DNA from: Pedosphaera sp.
Lineage (GTDB): Bacteria; Verrucomicrobiota; Verrucomicrobiae; Limisphaerales; Pedosphaeraceae
NCBI GenBank assembly: GCA_028293265.1
Contig: JAQGPB010000209.1
Coordinates: 1 to 11,496 of the forward strand
Length of the DNA: 11,496 bases
Direction of reading: 5' to 3'
Position 1 is the first letter of the stretch. Each line of letters starts with the position of its first letter. This document shows, one piece after another, positions 7,459 to 11,496 of this stretch. The position numbers and the translations under genes are program-made. Under the pieces are notes generated by a model. It did not search any database. It had not been told where the DNA came from and worked only from the letters and a program-made list of their open reading frames with translations.

Positions 7459-7586
7459 CGAACTATGGAAAATGCGACCTCTCCCCTCCCCTATGCCAGC
7501 CGTGCAAATCGCAACTGTTTCATCCCCCGATGCCTTTCGATTGTCACGATTGGCACGATTGTCACAGGCCCGATAGCCAAAATTGA
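7455..7586 (+). CDS. 43-residue Cys/His-rich mini-protein (possible)
   Basis: The ATG at 7455 overlaps the primase stop (ATGA), and the frame stays open to TGA at 7584-7586. The product has four Cys in its middle and C-terminal parts (LCQPCKSQLFH..., then DCHDWHDCH), a pattern that could bind zinc. The DCH-DWH-DCH segment is encoded exactly by the three 9-bp repeats at 7538-7564, so it may be a by-product of the iterons rather than a selected protein. The stop-start overlap favours translation; the small size and overlap with a DNA element argue against certainty. Confidence 0.4.
   Translation: MTNYGKCDLSPPLCQPCKSQLFHPPMPFDCHDWHDCHRPDSQN
7538..7564 (+). repeat. Three contiguous 9-bp repeats, left arm of the iteron dyad
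   Basis: CGATTGTCA, CGATTGGCA, CGATTGTCA follow each other with no gap (7538, 7547, 7556). The middle copy differs at one position. The block begins 80 bases after the primase stop and is mirrored at 7634-7660. Confidence 0.9.
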
Positions 7587-7633
7587 GCTTTTTTGATGGA
7601 AGGAAAAAACTTCACTTTCTTCTTCTGGCCCCG

Positions 7634-7660
7634 TGACAACCGTGCCAATCGTGACAACCG
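7634..7660 (-). repeat. Three contiguous 9-bp repeats in reverse orientation, right arm
   Basis: TGACAACCG (7634), TGCCAATCG (7643), TGACAACCG (7652) are contiguous. Reverse-complemented they are CGGTTGTCA, CGATTGGCA, CGGTTGTCA: the same order as the left arm, with an A-to-G change in the two outer copies and the middle copy identical. Confidence 0.9.
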
Positions 7661-7727
7661 CGTGTGCAAAAACCATGAGTTCAGAACGCCACCATCGGGA
7701 TGGGCGACGGGGAATGCAGTAGGTGGT

Positions 7728-8048
7728 TTACGTCGTGCGCTTTTTGAGACTGGCTTCCTGCGCTTCTAGCCTGTCAGCAATCTGTTCCGCTTCCTGATAC
7801 GGGACCGGTTCCGGCGGAGGGTCGTGCATCAGGGCCGGTCCGTCCGGGGGTGCCAGTATCGCCAGCATCATTTCGTGGGCCTCGTCCTCCGGCCTGCCGG
7901 CTTCCAGCGCCCGTATCTTCACCTGGTTCGCTTGGTCCCGCTGCTGGTTCAGGTGAGACAGGAGTTTCCCCGCCCGGTCCAGTTGCCGGACCAGATGCGG
8001 CTGGTTCTCGAACATCCAGTCCAGGTGCGCTAGGTGCAGGCTATCCAT
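7728..8048 (-). CDS. Hypothetical small charged protein
   Basis: A 106-residue protein from the ATG at 8048 (MDSLHLAHLDWMFENQPHL), ending with TAA at 7728-7730. A TTG at 8087 would add 13 residues. It is predicted mostly helical and hydrophilic: an N-terminal helix-rich part (HLDWMFENQPHLVRQLDRAG), a Gln/Arg-rich stretch, then an acidic, Pro-rich C-terminal half (PPDGPALMHDPPPEPVPYQEAEQ) ending in a basic KKR. No transmembrane segment, signal peptide or catalytic motif is visible, and I do not recognise it. It lies in the same orientation as the membrane protein gene behind it (48 bp apart), so both may share a transcript. A ribosome site is not evident. Confidence 0.6.
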   Translation of the reverse strand: MDSLHLAHLDWMFENQPHLVRQLDRAGKLLSHLNQQRDQANQVKIRALEAGRPEDEAHEMMLAILAPPDGPALMHDPPPEPVPYQEAEQIADRLEAQEASLKKRTT

Positions 8049-8065
8049 AGGCAGTTGGCGTCCAA

Positions 8066-8085
8066 TTCCACGTTCCACGCGGAAC
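8066..8085. promoter_or_regulatory. Tandem 7-mer overlapping a 5-bp dyad upstream of the small minus-strand gene
   Basis: TTCCACG is repeated without a gap at 8066-8072 and 8073-8079. GTTCC (8072-8076) and GGAAC (8081-8085) form an inverted pair with spacer ACGC. It lies 18-37 bases upstream of the ATG at 8048. It may be an operator; this is symmetry-based inference, and it would overlap the coding region if the TTG start at 8087 is used. Confidence 0.25.
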
Positions 8086-8096
8086 AAAGTCTGACA

Positions 8097-8351
8097 TCAA
8101 TCGTGTGCGGTGTGGGCGATAATCCAAATGAGGCCAATGACAAAACCAAATGACCATACTCCAACCCAACTGTGTGTGGCGTGATTGTCGTGCCCGCACT
8201 TTGAGCAGTAGGGATGTGAATTCTCATAATGCCAGTGGAGCAACAGTCCGTTGTACGCTGCGCCCAGCAATGTCCATAACACGAACCCGGTCAAAGTATC
8301 CCAAGAGACAATCATAGGGATTTGTGGTGATGTCGCTTTGCTTTCAGACAA
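8097..8351 (-). CDS. Small two-helix membrane protein with a CxxC motif
   Basis: An 84-residue ORF from a TTG at 8351; the ATG at 8315 (MIVSWDTLTGF) gives 72 residues and is equally possible. Two hydrophobic stretches, TLTGFVLWTLLGAAYNGLLL and WVGVWSFGFVIGLIWIIAHT, should span the membrane. They are joined by a loop HWHYENSHPYCSKCGHDNHATHS that carries CSKCG and several His and could hold a metal ion. I do not recognise the family. It is divergent from the XRE gene at 8470, with about 118 bp between them. The function is unknown; a small membrane partner of the neighbouring regulator or a toxin-like protein are guesses only. Confidence 0.6.
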   Translation of the reverse strand: MSESKATSPQIPMIVSWDTLTGFVLWTLLGAAYNGLLLHWHYENSHPYCSKCGHDNHATHSWVGVWSFGFVIGLIWIIAHTAHD

Positions 8352-8446
8352 AAAATGGCGTTTTCATCAAGATGGCCGTGTCTCGATTTATGACCGCGAA
8401 AGCCGCAGACTGCGCTGTTCCCGTCAGAAACGCAAGAATGAAATAA

Positions 8447-8459
8447 CGGCTACTAGCCG
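8447..8459. promoter_or_regulatory. 13-bp palindrome in front of the XRE regulator gene
   Basis: CGGCTA (8447-8452), centre C, TAGCCG (8454-8459): two exact 6-bp arms. A second overlapping dyad, GCTAC (8449-8453) and GTAGC (8460-8464), flanks TAGCCG. They end 5-10 bases before the TTG start and lie in the divergent gap shared with the membrane protein gene. Short palindromes of this kind are typical autoregulatory sites of XRE-type repressors; binding here is inferred. Confidence 0.4.
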
Positions 8460-8469
8460 GTAGCTCGAT

Positions 8470-8718
8470 TTGGCCGTTCCTGCTTGGTTACAGGCTGTGC
8501 CGCTGCCTGCAAAAATCTACCGCGTCGTGGGTGAAACCATCCGCGCCGAACGCAAGAAGGCTCGGATGAGCCAGGAAAAACTGGCGGAAAAAGCCGATCT
8601 CAACCGCAATTACGTCGGCGAAATTGAAAGAGCGGAGAAAAAAATCACGCTGGAAACCTTGGAAAAGATTGCCAAGGTATTCCGGCTGCATGTGCGCGAT
8701 TTGCTTCGGGATGCATAA
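8470..8718 (+). CDS. XRE-family helix-turn-helix transcriptional regulator
   Basis: An 82-residue single-domain HTH_3 (Cro/C1, SinR-like) DNA-binding protein. VVGETIRAERKKARMSQEKLAEKADLNRNYVGEIERAEKKITLETLEKIAKVFRLHVRDLL shows helix 1, the turn MSQEKLAEKADL, the recognition helix NRNYVGEIER and the typical KITLETLEKIAKVF tail. An in-frame TAG at 8461 sets the upstream limit and no ATG lies before the domain, so the start is TTG 8470 or GTG 8497. There is no ligand or effector domain. Repressors of this size control phage-like elements, restriction-modification systems and toxin-antitoxin modules; here the divergent membrane protein is the obvious target. A palindrome lies just upstream. The remnant of a transposase begins 25 bp behind its stop. 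Confidence 0.88.
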   Translation: MAVPAWLQAVPLPAKIYRVVGETIRAERKKARMSQEKLAEKADLNRNYVGEIERAEKKITLETLEKIAKVFRLHVRDLLRDA

Positions 8719-8743
8719 TCCCCCTGTTGCTTGCCCTATTGGA

Positions 8744-8957
8744 CGCCTGATCATCCGCGTGAACAACCGCCAGTTCACCCGGTTCACCGCCGCCTTTTCA
8801 AAGAAGCTGGAAAATCACAAGCACGCGGCGGCAATCTATTTTCATGCGCTACAATTTCTGCCGGATTCATACCACTTTGCGCGTGACACCAGCCATGGAA
8901 GCGGGGATTGCAAATCATGTCTGGACGCTGGAGGAAATTGTTGGGCTTATCGCTTGA
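8744..8957 (+). pseudogene. IS1-like transposase, 3' remnant with a frameshift
   Basis: In one frame (8744 to about 8848) the reading NNRQFTRFTAAFSKKLENH then KHAAAIYF matches the end of the IS1-family DDE transposase core. The homology continues in another frame from 8850 as YNFCRIHTTLRVTPAMEAG and IANHVWTLEEIVGLIA, ending at TGA 8955-8957. 'RIHxTLRVTPAMxAG' is the C-terminal hallmark of that transposase group. The catalytic N-terminal parts are absent and the two pieces are out of register, so it is dead. No terminal inverted repeat was recognised. It marks an old insertion, or a deletion through one, just behind the XRE gene. Confidence 0.75.
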
Positions 8958-8988
8958 CGGAAGTGGATAATTAAGCGGTAATTCCGGC

Positions 8989-9285
8989 ATGGAAATTCCC
9001 AATTTTAAGGACATCAGCAAAAACACACCGCTCATTATTCAAGGCCCAAGGGGCGACGTTAAGTTGCGACCAATAAAAACGACAAGGGGAGCCGGACGGC
9101 AGAAACATTGCCTTGCGATTGATGGAATTTGTCATGAAAGAATGGAGTTTTCAGATCAATGCACTGTCTTCTTTAAAGGAGGGCAGAGCCTTGGGAATTT
9201 TTCAAAATGCTCAGAATCTAATCACAAGGATATTTGGATGGCTACTTTTGAAACAATTATTTCAGAGCCTTCGTTTTGGGAATAA
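8989..9285 (+). CDS. Hypothetical protein, 98 residues
   Basis: Starts at ATG 8989 (MEIPNFKDISKNTPLIIQG) and ends at TAA 9283-9285. The composition is protein-like, with mixed strands and several Cys. There is no recognisable domain, signal peptide or membrane segment. The local base composition is more A+T-rich than in the primase gene, which suggests a different origin. Its last 29 bases overlap a 50-residue ORF on the other strand, so at least one of the two may not be expressed. The ribosome site is weak. Confidence 0.4.
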   Translation: MEIPNFKDISKNTPLIIQGPRGDVKLRPIKTTRGAGRQKHCLAIDGICHERMEFSDQCTVFFKGGQSLGNFSKCSESNHKDIWMATFETIISEPSFWE

Positions 9286-9409
9286 ACGCCAGCATTGTTT
9301 TAATCTGCTTGATGTCTCCGCGCACCACGGATTTTCCGCCCCTTATGGCAATCATGCCGACAATCTCGCCAGTCCTGTTTTTAAACTCGATTGTTGAATC
9401 CATACCCAT
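9257..9409 (-). CDS. Hypothetical small protein, 50 residues
   Basis: From ATG 9409-9407 (a second ATG lies two codons on) to TAA at 9259-9257. The translation begins MGMDSTIEFKNRTGEIVGMI, continues AIRGGKSVVRGDIKQIKTML and ends AFIPKTKALK. Alternating hydrophobic residues suggest a beta-hairpin followed by a helix, and the sequence reads like a genuine small protein. I do not recognise it. It converges on and overlaps the 98-residue ORF by 29 bases. A TTGACA hexamer lies on the same strand just upstream (9419-9414), but without a convincing -10. Confidence 0.45.
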   Translation of the reverse strand: MGMDSTIEFKNRTGEIVGMIAIRGGKSVVRGDIKQIKTMLAFIPKTKALK

Positions 9410-9519
9410 GTCGGCATGTCAACTTGGGGGCTGAATTCCAAACTGTACCACTACCAAAAATCTTGCTGATTTGGGCAATCAGATTCACACTGACAACCTG
9501 CCGCACCTCCGGCTAATCA

Positions 9520-9860
9520 TTACTTCCGTGAAATCGCTTGCCTGCTGCGCGGCTTTCCCGCCTTTAACGCTCTCAAGGAAAAACCCCGCCCATTCTCAAA
9601 CGCCTCCACCTTGGCGGTGATTTCCAAAACGGGGTAACGAACCGTCGCCAAGCCGTAACTTCGGTAGGTCTGCGCGAACAATTCGGTTTCGACCATGCCA
9701 GTCCGCCAAAGTCAGAAATTTCATTGACTCGCCGGTGGTTTGATGATGCGTGCGCTGTTCCACCACCAGGCCGCACGTCACCACTTCCTCACCGACATGC
9801 TCGCCCAACCACTTGTCTCCTACCGCAATGCGACTGAACTGGCAGGGATTGATCTGCCTT
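9520..9860 (-). pseudogene. DNA polymerase III alpha-type (DnaE family) C-terminal fragment with a frameshift
   Basis: On the minus strand one frame reads LGEHVGEEVVTCGLVVEQRT then HHQTTGESMKFLTLADW. Near 9700 the homology moves to another frame: TGMVETELFAQTYRSYGLAT, VRYPVLEITAKVEAFENGRG, FSLRALKAGKPR, stopping at TAA 9522-9520. This is the pattern of the C-terminal OB-fold of bacterial replicative or error-prone DNA polymerase alpha subunits (V.G.V...R...T..G..M.F.TL.D.TG..E...F). The polymerase, PHP and finger domains are all missing and the frame is broken, so it is a non-functional 3' piece. Position 9860 as the 5' limit is approximate. A small deletion at GCGGACTGGC (9697-9706) would explain the frame change. 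Confidence 0.68.
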
Positions 9861-9973
9861 GAACCGAGCGACGTTACACGCTGCGAATTCGCCGATTTTT
9901 CAGCCGTTATTCGCATTGCGCAAGCATTGGAAAGGATTAATCTAATCAGCTCGACTTTGAACTTAAAAAAATC

Positions 9974-10234
9974 TTGAACGCAGAACTTTGCAAAAAAGCA
10001 TTGGAGAAGGTTGGCAAACCAAACGTTATGATCAACCTCGTCTCGCGCCGCGTGCGCCAGCTCAATTCGGGCGGCGGCTCAGCCAGCCGTCCGCTGATCG
10101 CCGATACGGCGAACATGGGATGGGCGGACGTTGCCCTGGCCGAAATCATCGAAGGAAAAATGGGCTGGCATGTGCCAGAATTGGCCGAAGATCATAAGCA
10201 GGCCAACAACACCAAGAAAAAAAAGAAGCATTGA
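9974..10234 (+). CDS. rpoZ: RNA polymerase omega subunit, RpoZ-like
   Basis: An 86-residue protein, MNAELCKKALEKVGKPN then VMINLVSRRVRQLNSGGG, a short Ser/Arg/Pro insert, DTANMGWADVALAEIIEGKM and a Lys-rich tail. NLVSRRVRQL and ADVALAEIIEGKM align with the omega signature (LVxxRRxRQ ... xxIALREIxEGxI). Omega helps assemble beta-prime into RNA polymerase. The frame upstream is open to a TAA at 9938 but contains no ATG, so the only start is TTG 9974, with no visible Shine-Dalgarno sequence. It lies among gene fragments. It may therefore be a second, possibly silent copy rather than the housekeeping gene. Length and domain look complete. Confidence 0.75.
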   Translation: MNAELCKKALEKVGKPNVMINLVSRRVRQLNSGGGSASRPLIADTANMGWADVALAEIIEGKMGWHVPELAEDHKQANNTKKKKKH

Positions 10235-10304
10235 TTGGTCGCCGCTGGCGTACAATGGGAATTGTCGGCGCAGGTGAATTTCCTTCTGCCACCACCAACA
10301 ATTC

Positions 10305-10586
10305 ATGAAACCAGGCTCTGCCATCCGCAAGGTCGCGTTTCTTGGCGATTATCTGCCGAGGAAATGCGGCATCGCCACGTTCACAACGGACTTGCGATGC
10401 TCGGTGGCGGCAGAGTTCCCGGCAATGCAATGCCTCGTCGTGCCGGTCAATGATCTCGCGGGCAGTCACCTGCTGGCCCCGCTGGGCGAACTGCGATATG
10501 TCACGGCCTTGGAAATCCCGCCTATGGAAGCGCCCAAAACTGCGCTCAGAGTGACAATTGTTCCAGAAATAAAAGGGAAGCAATGA
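10305..10586 (+). pseudogene. Glycosyltransferase N-terminal fragment fused to unrelated sequence
   Basis: Residues 8-50 (KVAFLGDYLPRKCGIATFTT, then DLRCSVAAEFPAMQCLVVPV) are the first beta-strand and substrate loop of a GT4-like glycosyltransferase; 'GxYxPRxCGIATFTTDL' is characteristic of that group. After PVND the family resemblance stops. The ORF continues only 43 more residues, to TGA 10584-10586, in sequence I do not recognise (LRYVTALEIPPMEAPKTALR). A whole enzyme would be about 350-450 residues, so this is a truncated remnant, perhaps fused by deletion. Its stop overlaps the next ATG (ATGA), so the fused ORF may still be translated. No ribosome site is seen. Nothing was identified in the 70 bases between rpoZ and this ORF. 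Confidence 0.6.
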
Positions 10587-10804
10587 AACCCGTCGAATTT
10601 GATTGCGCTCAAAAAGGGTGGATCACCGGTGTTCGCACCCTGCTTGGGTCTGGTATCGAAGTGGATTTAGTTCATTTCGACCCCGAGTTTAACAATCCTC
10701 TTTGCGAGGCAATTGCCAAGGCTTACAACTTTCAGTTTACAGCGGACCCCGGCCTCAAATCAGGGGCGTTCAGAAGAATTTCAAACGAACGCGCAGCCGA
10801 TTAG
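10583..10804 (+). CDS. Hypothetical protein, 73 residues
   Basis: ATG 10583 overlaps the preceding stop by ATGA and is preceded by a purine-rich AAAGGGAAG, a fair ribosome site. The protein (MKPVEFDCAQKGWITGVRTL ... VDLVHFDPEFNNPLCEAIAK) looks like a small alpha/beta protein or the start of a longer one. There is no known motif and I do not recognise it. Its stop TAG (10802-10804) overlaps the TAA of the convergent minus-strand gene. Confidence 0.45.
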   Translation: MKPVEFDCAQKGWITGVRTLLGSGIEVDLVHFDPEFNNPLCEAIAKAYNFQFTADPGLKSGAFRRISNERAAD

Positions 10805-10944
10805 GATTTCCCTTTCCGTCCGACAACTTTTTGCTTCTTGGCCAACCATCCGGGGGGATGACCAAGGATTTTAAGGGAGTGTTTGATCAGCTCTCTCGAT
10901 TGCCGAAGTTGCCTTGATAAATCTAGCCAATCTCTTTCGGTCAT
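10801..10944 (-). CDS. Hypothetical small basic protein, 47 residues
   Basis: From ATG 10944 (MTERDWLDLSRQLRQSREL) to TAA 10803-10801. The frame stays open further upstream to a TTG near 11079, giving up to 92 residues, so the start is uncertain. The C-terminus is strongly basic (GWLAKKQKVVGRKGKS). Helical and hydrophilic, with no recognised family. It is convergent with the 73-residue ORF and their stops overlap. Confidence 0.4.
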   Translation of the reverse strand: MTERDWLDLSRQLRQSRELIKHSLKILGHPPGWLAKKQKVVGRKGKS

Positions 10945-11060
10945 GGAGTTGTTATAGCATTCAGGAGTTTGCCCCGCCATGGGGAGTCGCATTTTGGTAG
11001 GAAAAGACCCCATTTGAGCAACCCGCACCCCTGTATTTGAAAAAGAAAATATTTGCTCCC

Positions 11061-11260
11061 ATGGATTCTCGGATACCAAATTGTCGCGTCGTAATTGCGG
11101 ATGACTCGCCTGCCGAACTAAAGCTGCTGGTGATTGCGCTCAAGTCCGTGACGCATTTCCGCATTGTGTATCAAGCCCATCCGCCTGGATCACATCCGGG
11201 GAAGTGGCGAGTCGCATCGAGCTATTCATGGAAGCTAATCCGAAGGGCGTCACCTGTTAA
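11061..11260 (+). pseudogene. Response regulator receiver domain, internally deleted and frameshifted
   Basis: The ATG at 11061 starts MDSRIPNCRVVIADDSPAEL then KLLVIALKSVTHFRIV, the first strand and helix of a CheY-like receiver with the acidic pair D14-D15. Right after it comes, in another frame, IKPIRLDHIR, the beta5 Lys-Pro and alpha5 region. In a third frame, after a G-run (11198-11201), comes EVASRIELFMEANPKGVTC, stopping at TAA 11258-11260. Removing one G joins the last two pieces cleanly. The middle of the domain, including the phosphoacceptor Asp and the Thr/Ser switch, is gone, so it cannot signal. An intact single-domain regulator would be about 140 residues. Confidence 0.7.
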
Positions 11261-11269
11261 GTAGGCAAA

Positions 11270-11479
11270 TCAGCAATCAGGAGGTTTGGCGACTTCGAAG
11301 TCATACCGTACATCAGCAAATTTAAACACGATATGGACGTGTTCCAAATGATGTGTGGTGATATATTCCAGCGCCTTAGCACCAGACGGAAACGAAGAGG
11401 CTCTTTCATGTTCGTGCATCCACCCCTTGTCCCCCGCCAAATATCCATCATAATCACAATTTTGAATCAGCACTTTCAC
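11270..11479 (-). CDS. Hypothetical small protein, 69 residues
   Basis: The frame is open from GTG 11479 to 11270: KVLIQNCDYDGYLAGDKGW, then MHEHERASSFPSGAKALEYI, TTHHLEHVHIVFKFADVRYD and FEVAKPPDC. It reads like a compact alpha/beta protein: a first strand KVLIQNC, a helix GAKALEYITTHH, and strands VHIVFKF and RYDFEVA. It is rich in His and aromatic residues. There is no signal peptide, membrane segment or known catalytic motif, and I do not recognise the family. No good ribosome site is seen in the 17 bases left in the window. It is convergent with the response regulator remnant. Confidence 0.55.
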   Translation of the reverse strand: MKVLIQNCDYDGYLAGDKGWMHEHERASSFPSGAKALEYITTHHLEHVHIVFKFADVRYDFEVAKPPDC

Positions 11480-11496
11480 ATGTTTAACGTGGGCCA

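Larger units (their letters stand above)
7538..7660. other. Candidate replication origin or operator: mirrored 3+3 iterons around a tract-rich spacer
   Basis: Two 27-bp arms of three 9-bp repeats each face one another across 69 bp (25 of 27 positions complementary; one further pair extends each arm inward). The spacer includes a T6 run near 7590-7595, an A6 run near 7605-7610 and a pyrimidine-rich stretch (ACTTTCTTCTTCT). Iterons beside a replication-protein gene with an easily melted segment are the classic plan of plasmid and satellite origins. It could instead be an operator for the HTH proteins of the element, or an RNA hairpin ending the primase transcript. No gene is seen between 7587 and 7727. 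Confidence 0.6.

Noticed and set aside
7538..7660. CRISPR array
   Set aside because: The repeats are only 9 bp, contiguous with no spacers, and mirrored; no cas genes are present.
8784..9035. 83-codon minus-strand ORF over the transposase remnant
   Set aside because: It runs antisense to recognisable IS1-like protein sequence.
9317..9324. GCGCACCA, an 8-bp match to the tRNA-Leu 3' end, as a possible attR
   Set aside because: The match does not extend on either side (no T-tract after it, no AAGC before it) and it lies inside a plausible small ORF. Eight bases are expected by chance over this distance.
9380..9508. Minus-strand GTG frame of about 42 codons (VRQVVSVNLIAQISKIFGSG...)
   Set aside because: It reads rather like protein, but it is short, has no ribosome site and overlaps the 50-residue ORF in another frame. 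It is more likely a remnant or chance.
10146..10583. 145-codon minus-strand ORF opposite the glycosyltransferase and rpoZ pieces
   Set aside because: It is antisense to sequence with recognised family motifs, and its translation has no motif.

Overview
The window looks like a piece of a Verrucomicrobiota-type chromosome carrying an integrated, plasmid- or satellite-like mobile element next to a tRNA-Leu gene. The lineage call is an inference. It rests on a TPR-sulfotransferase, a 'MNAEL..NLVSRRVRQLNSGGG' type RNA polymerase omega subunit, a GxxPRxCGIATFT glycosyltransferase start, and the style of the integrase and CHC2/DUF3987 primase. No search could be run.

Left flank (1-2282), ordinary chromosome. 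The 5' end of flgB (flagellar rod protein) leaves the window on the minus strand. A 292-bp gene-free gap follows, then a complete minus-strand TPR-sulfotransferase (502-2073). A gene-poor leader holds a perfect 9-bp hairpin in front of tRNA-Leu(GAG).

Element core (2283-7727). tRNA-Leu is followed directly by a dyad that includes its CCA end, the expected place for an attachment site. Next comes a tyrosine-recombinase gene broken by one in-frame TAG where a TGG Trp codon is likely ancestral. Then come a hypothetical gene coupled to the integrase by a GTGA overlap, a small MerR/Xis-like HTH protein, and a large CHC2-TOPRIM-DUF3987 primase/ATPase. The primase gene overlaps a 43-residue Cys/His-rich mini-ORF by ATGA. 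The most striking structure follows: three contiguous 9-bp repeats, a 69-bp spacer with A- and T-tracts, and three copies of the same repeat in opposite orientation (7538-7660). Beside the replication gene this resembles a replication origin or a repressor operator cluster. Integration, excision control and self-replication would together make a small replicative integrative element.

Accessory module (7728-8718). Two small minus-strand genes (a charged soluble protein and a two-helix membrane protein with a CxxC pair) lie beside an XRE regulator. The membrane-protein gene is divergent from the XRE gene.

Right part (8744-11496), a gene graveyard. It contains a frameshifted 3' end of an IS1-like transposase, a frameshifted 3' end of a DNA polymerase III alpha-type gene, an rpoZ copy with only a TTG start and no visible ribosome site, an N-terminal glycosyltransferase remnant, and a response regulator that has lost its middle. 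Several small, possibly intact unknown ORFs lie among them. No second copy of the tRNA end was found, so the right boundary of the element is either outside the window or eroded.
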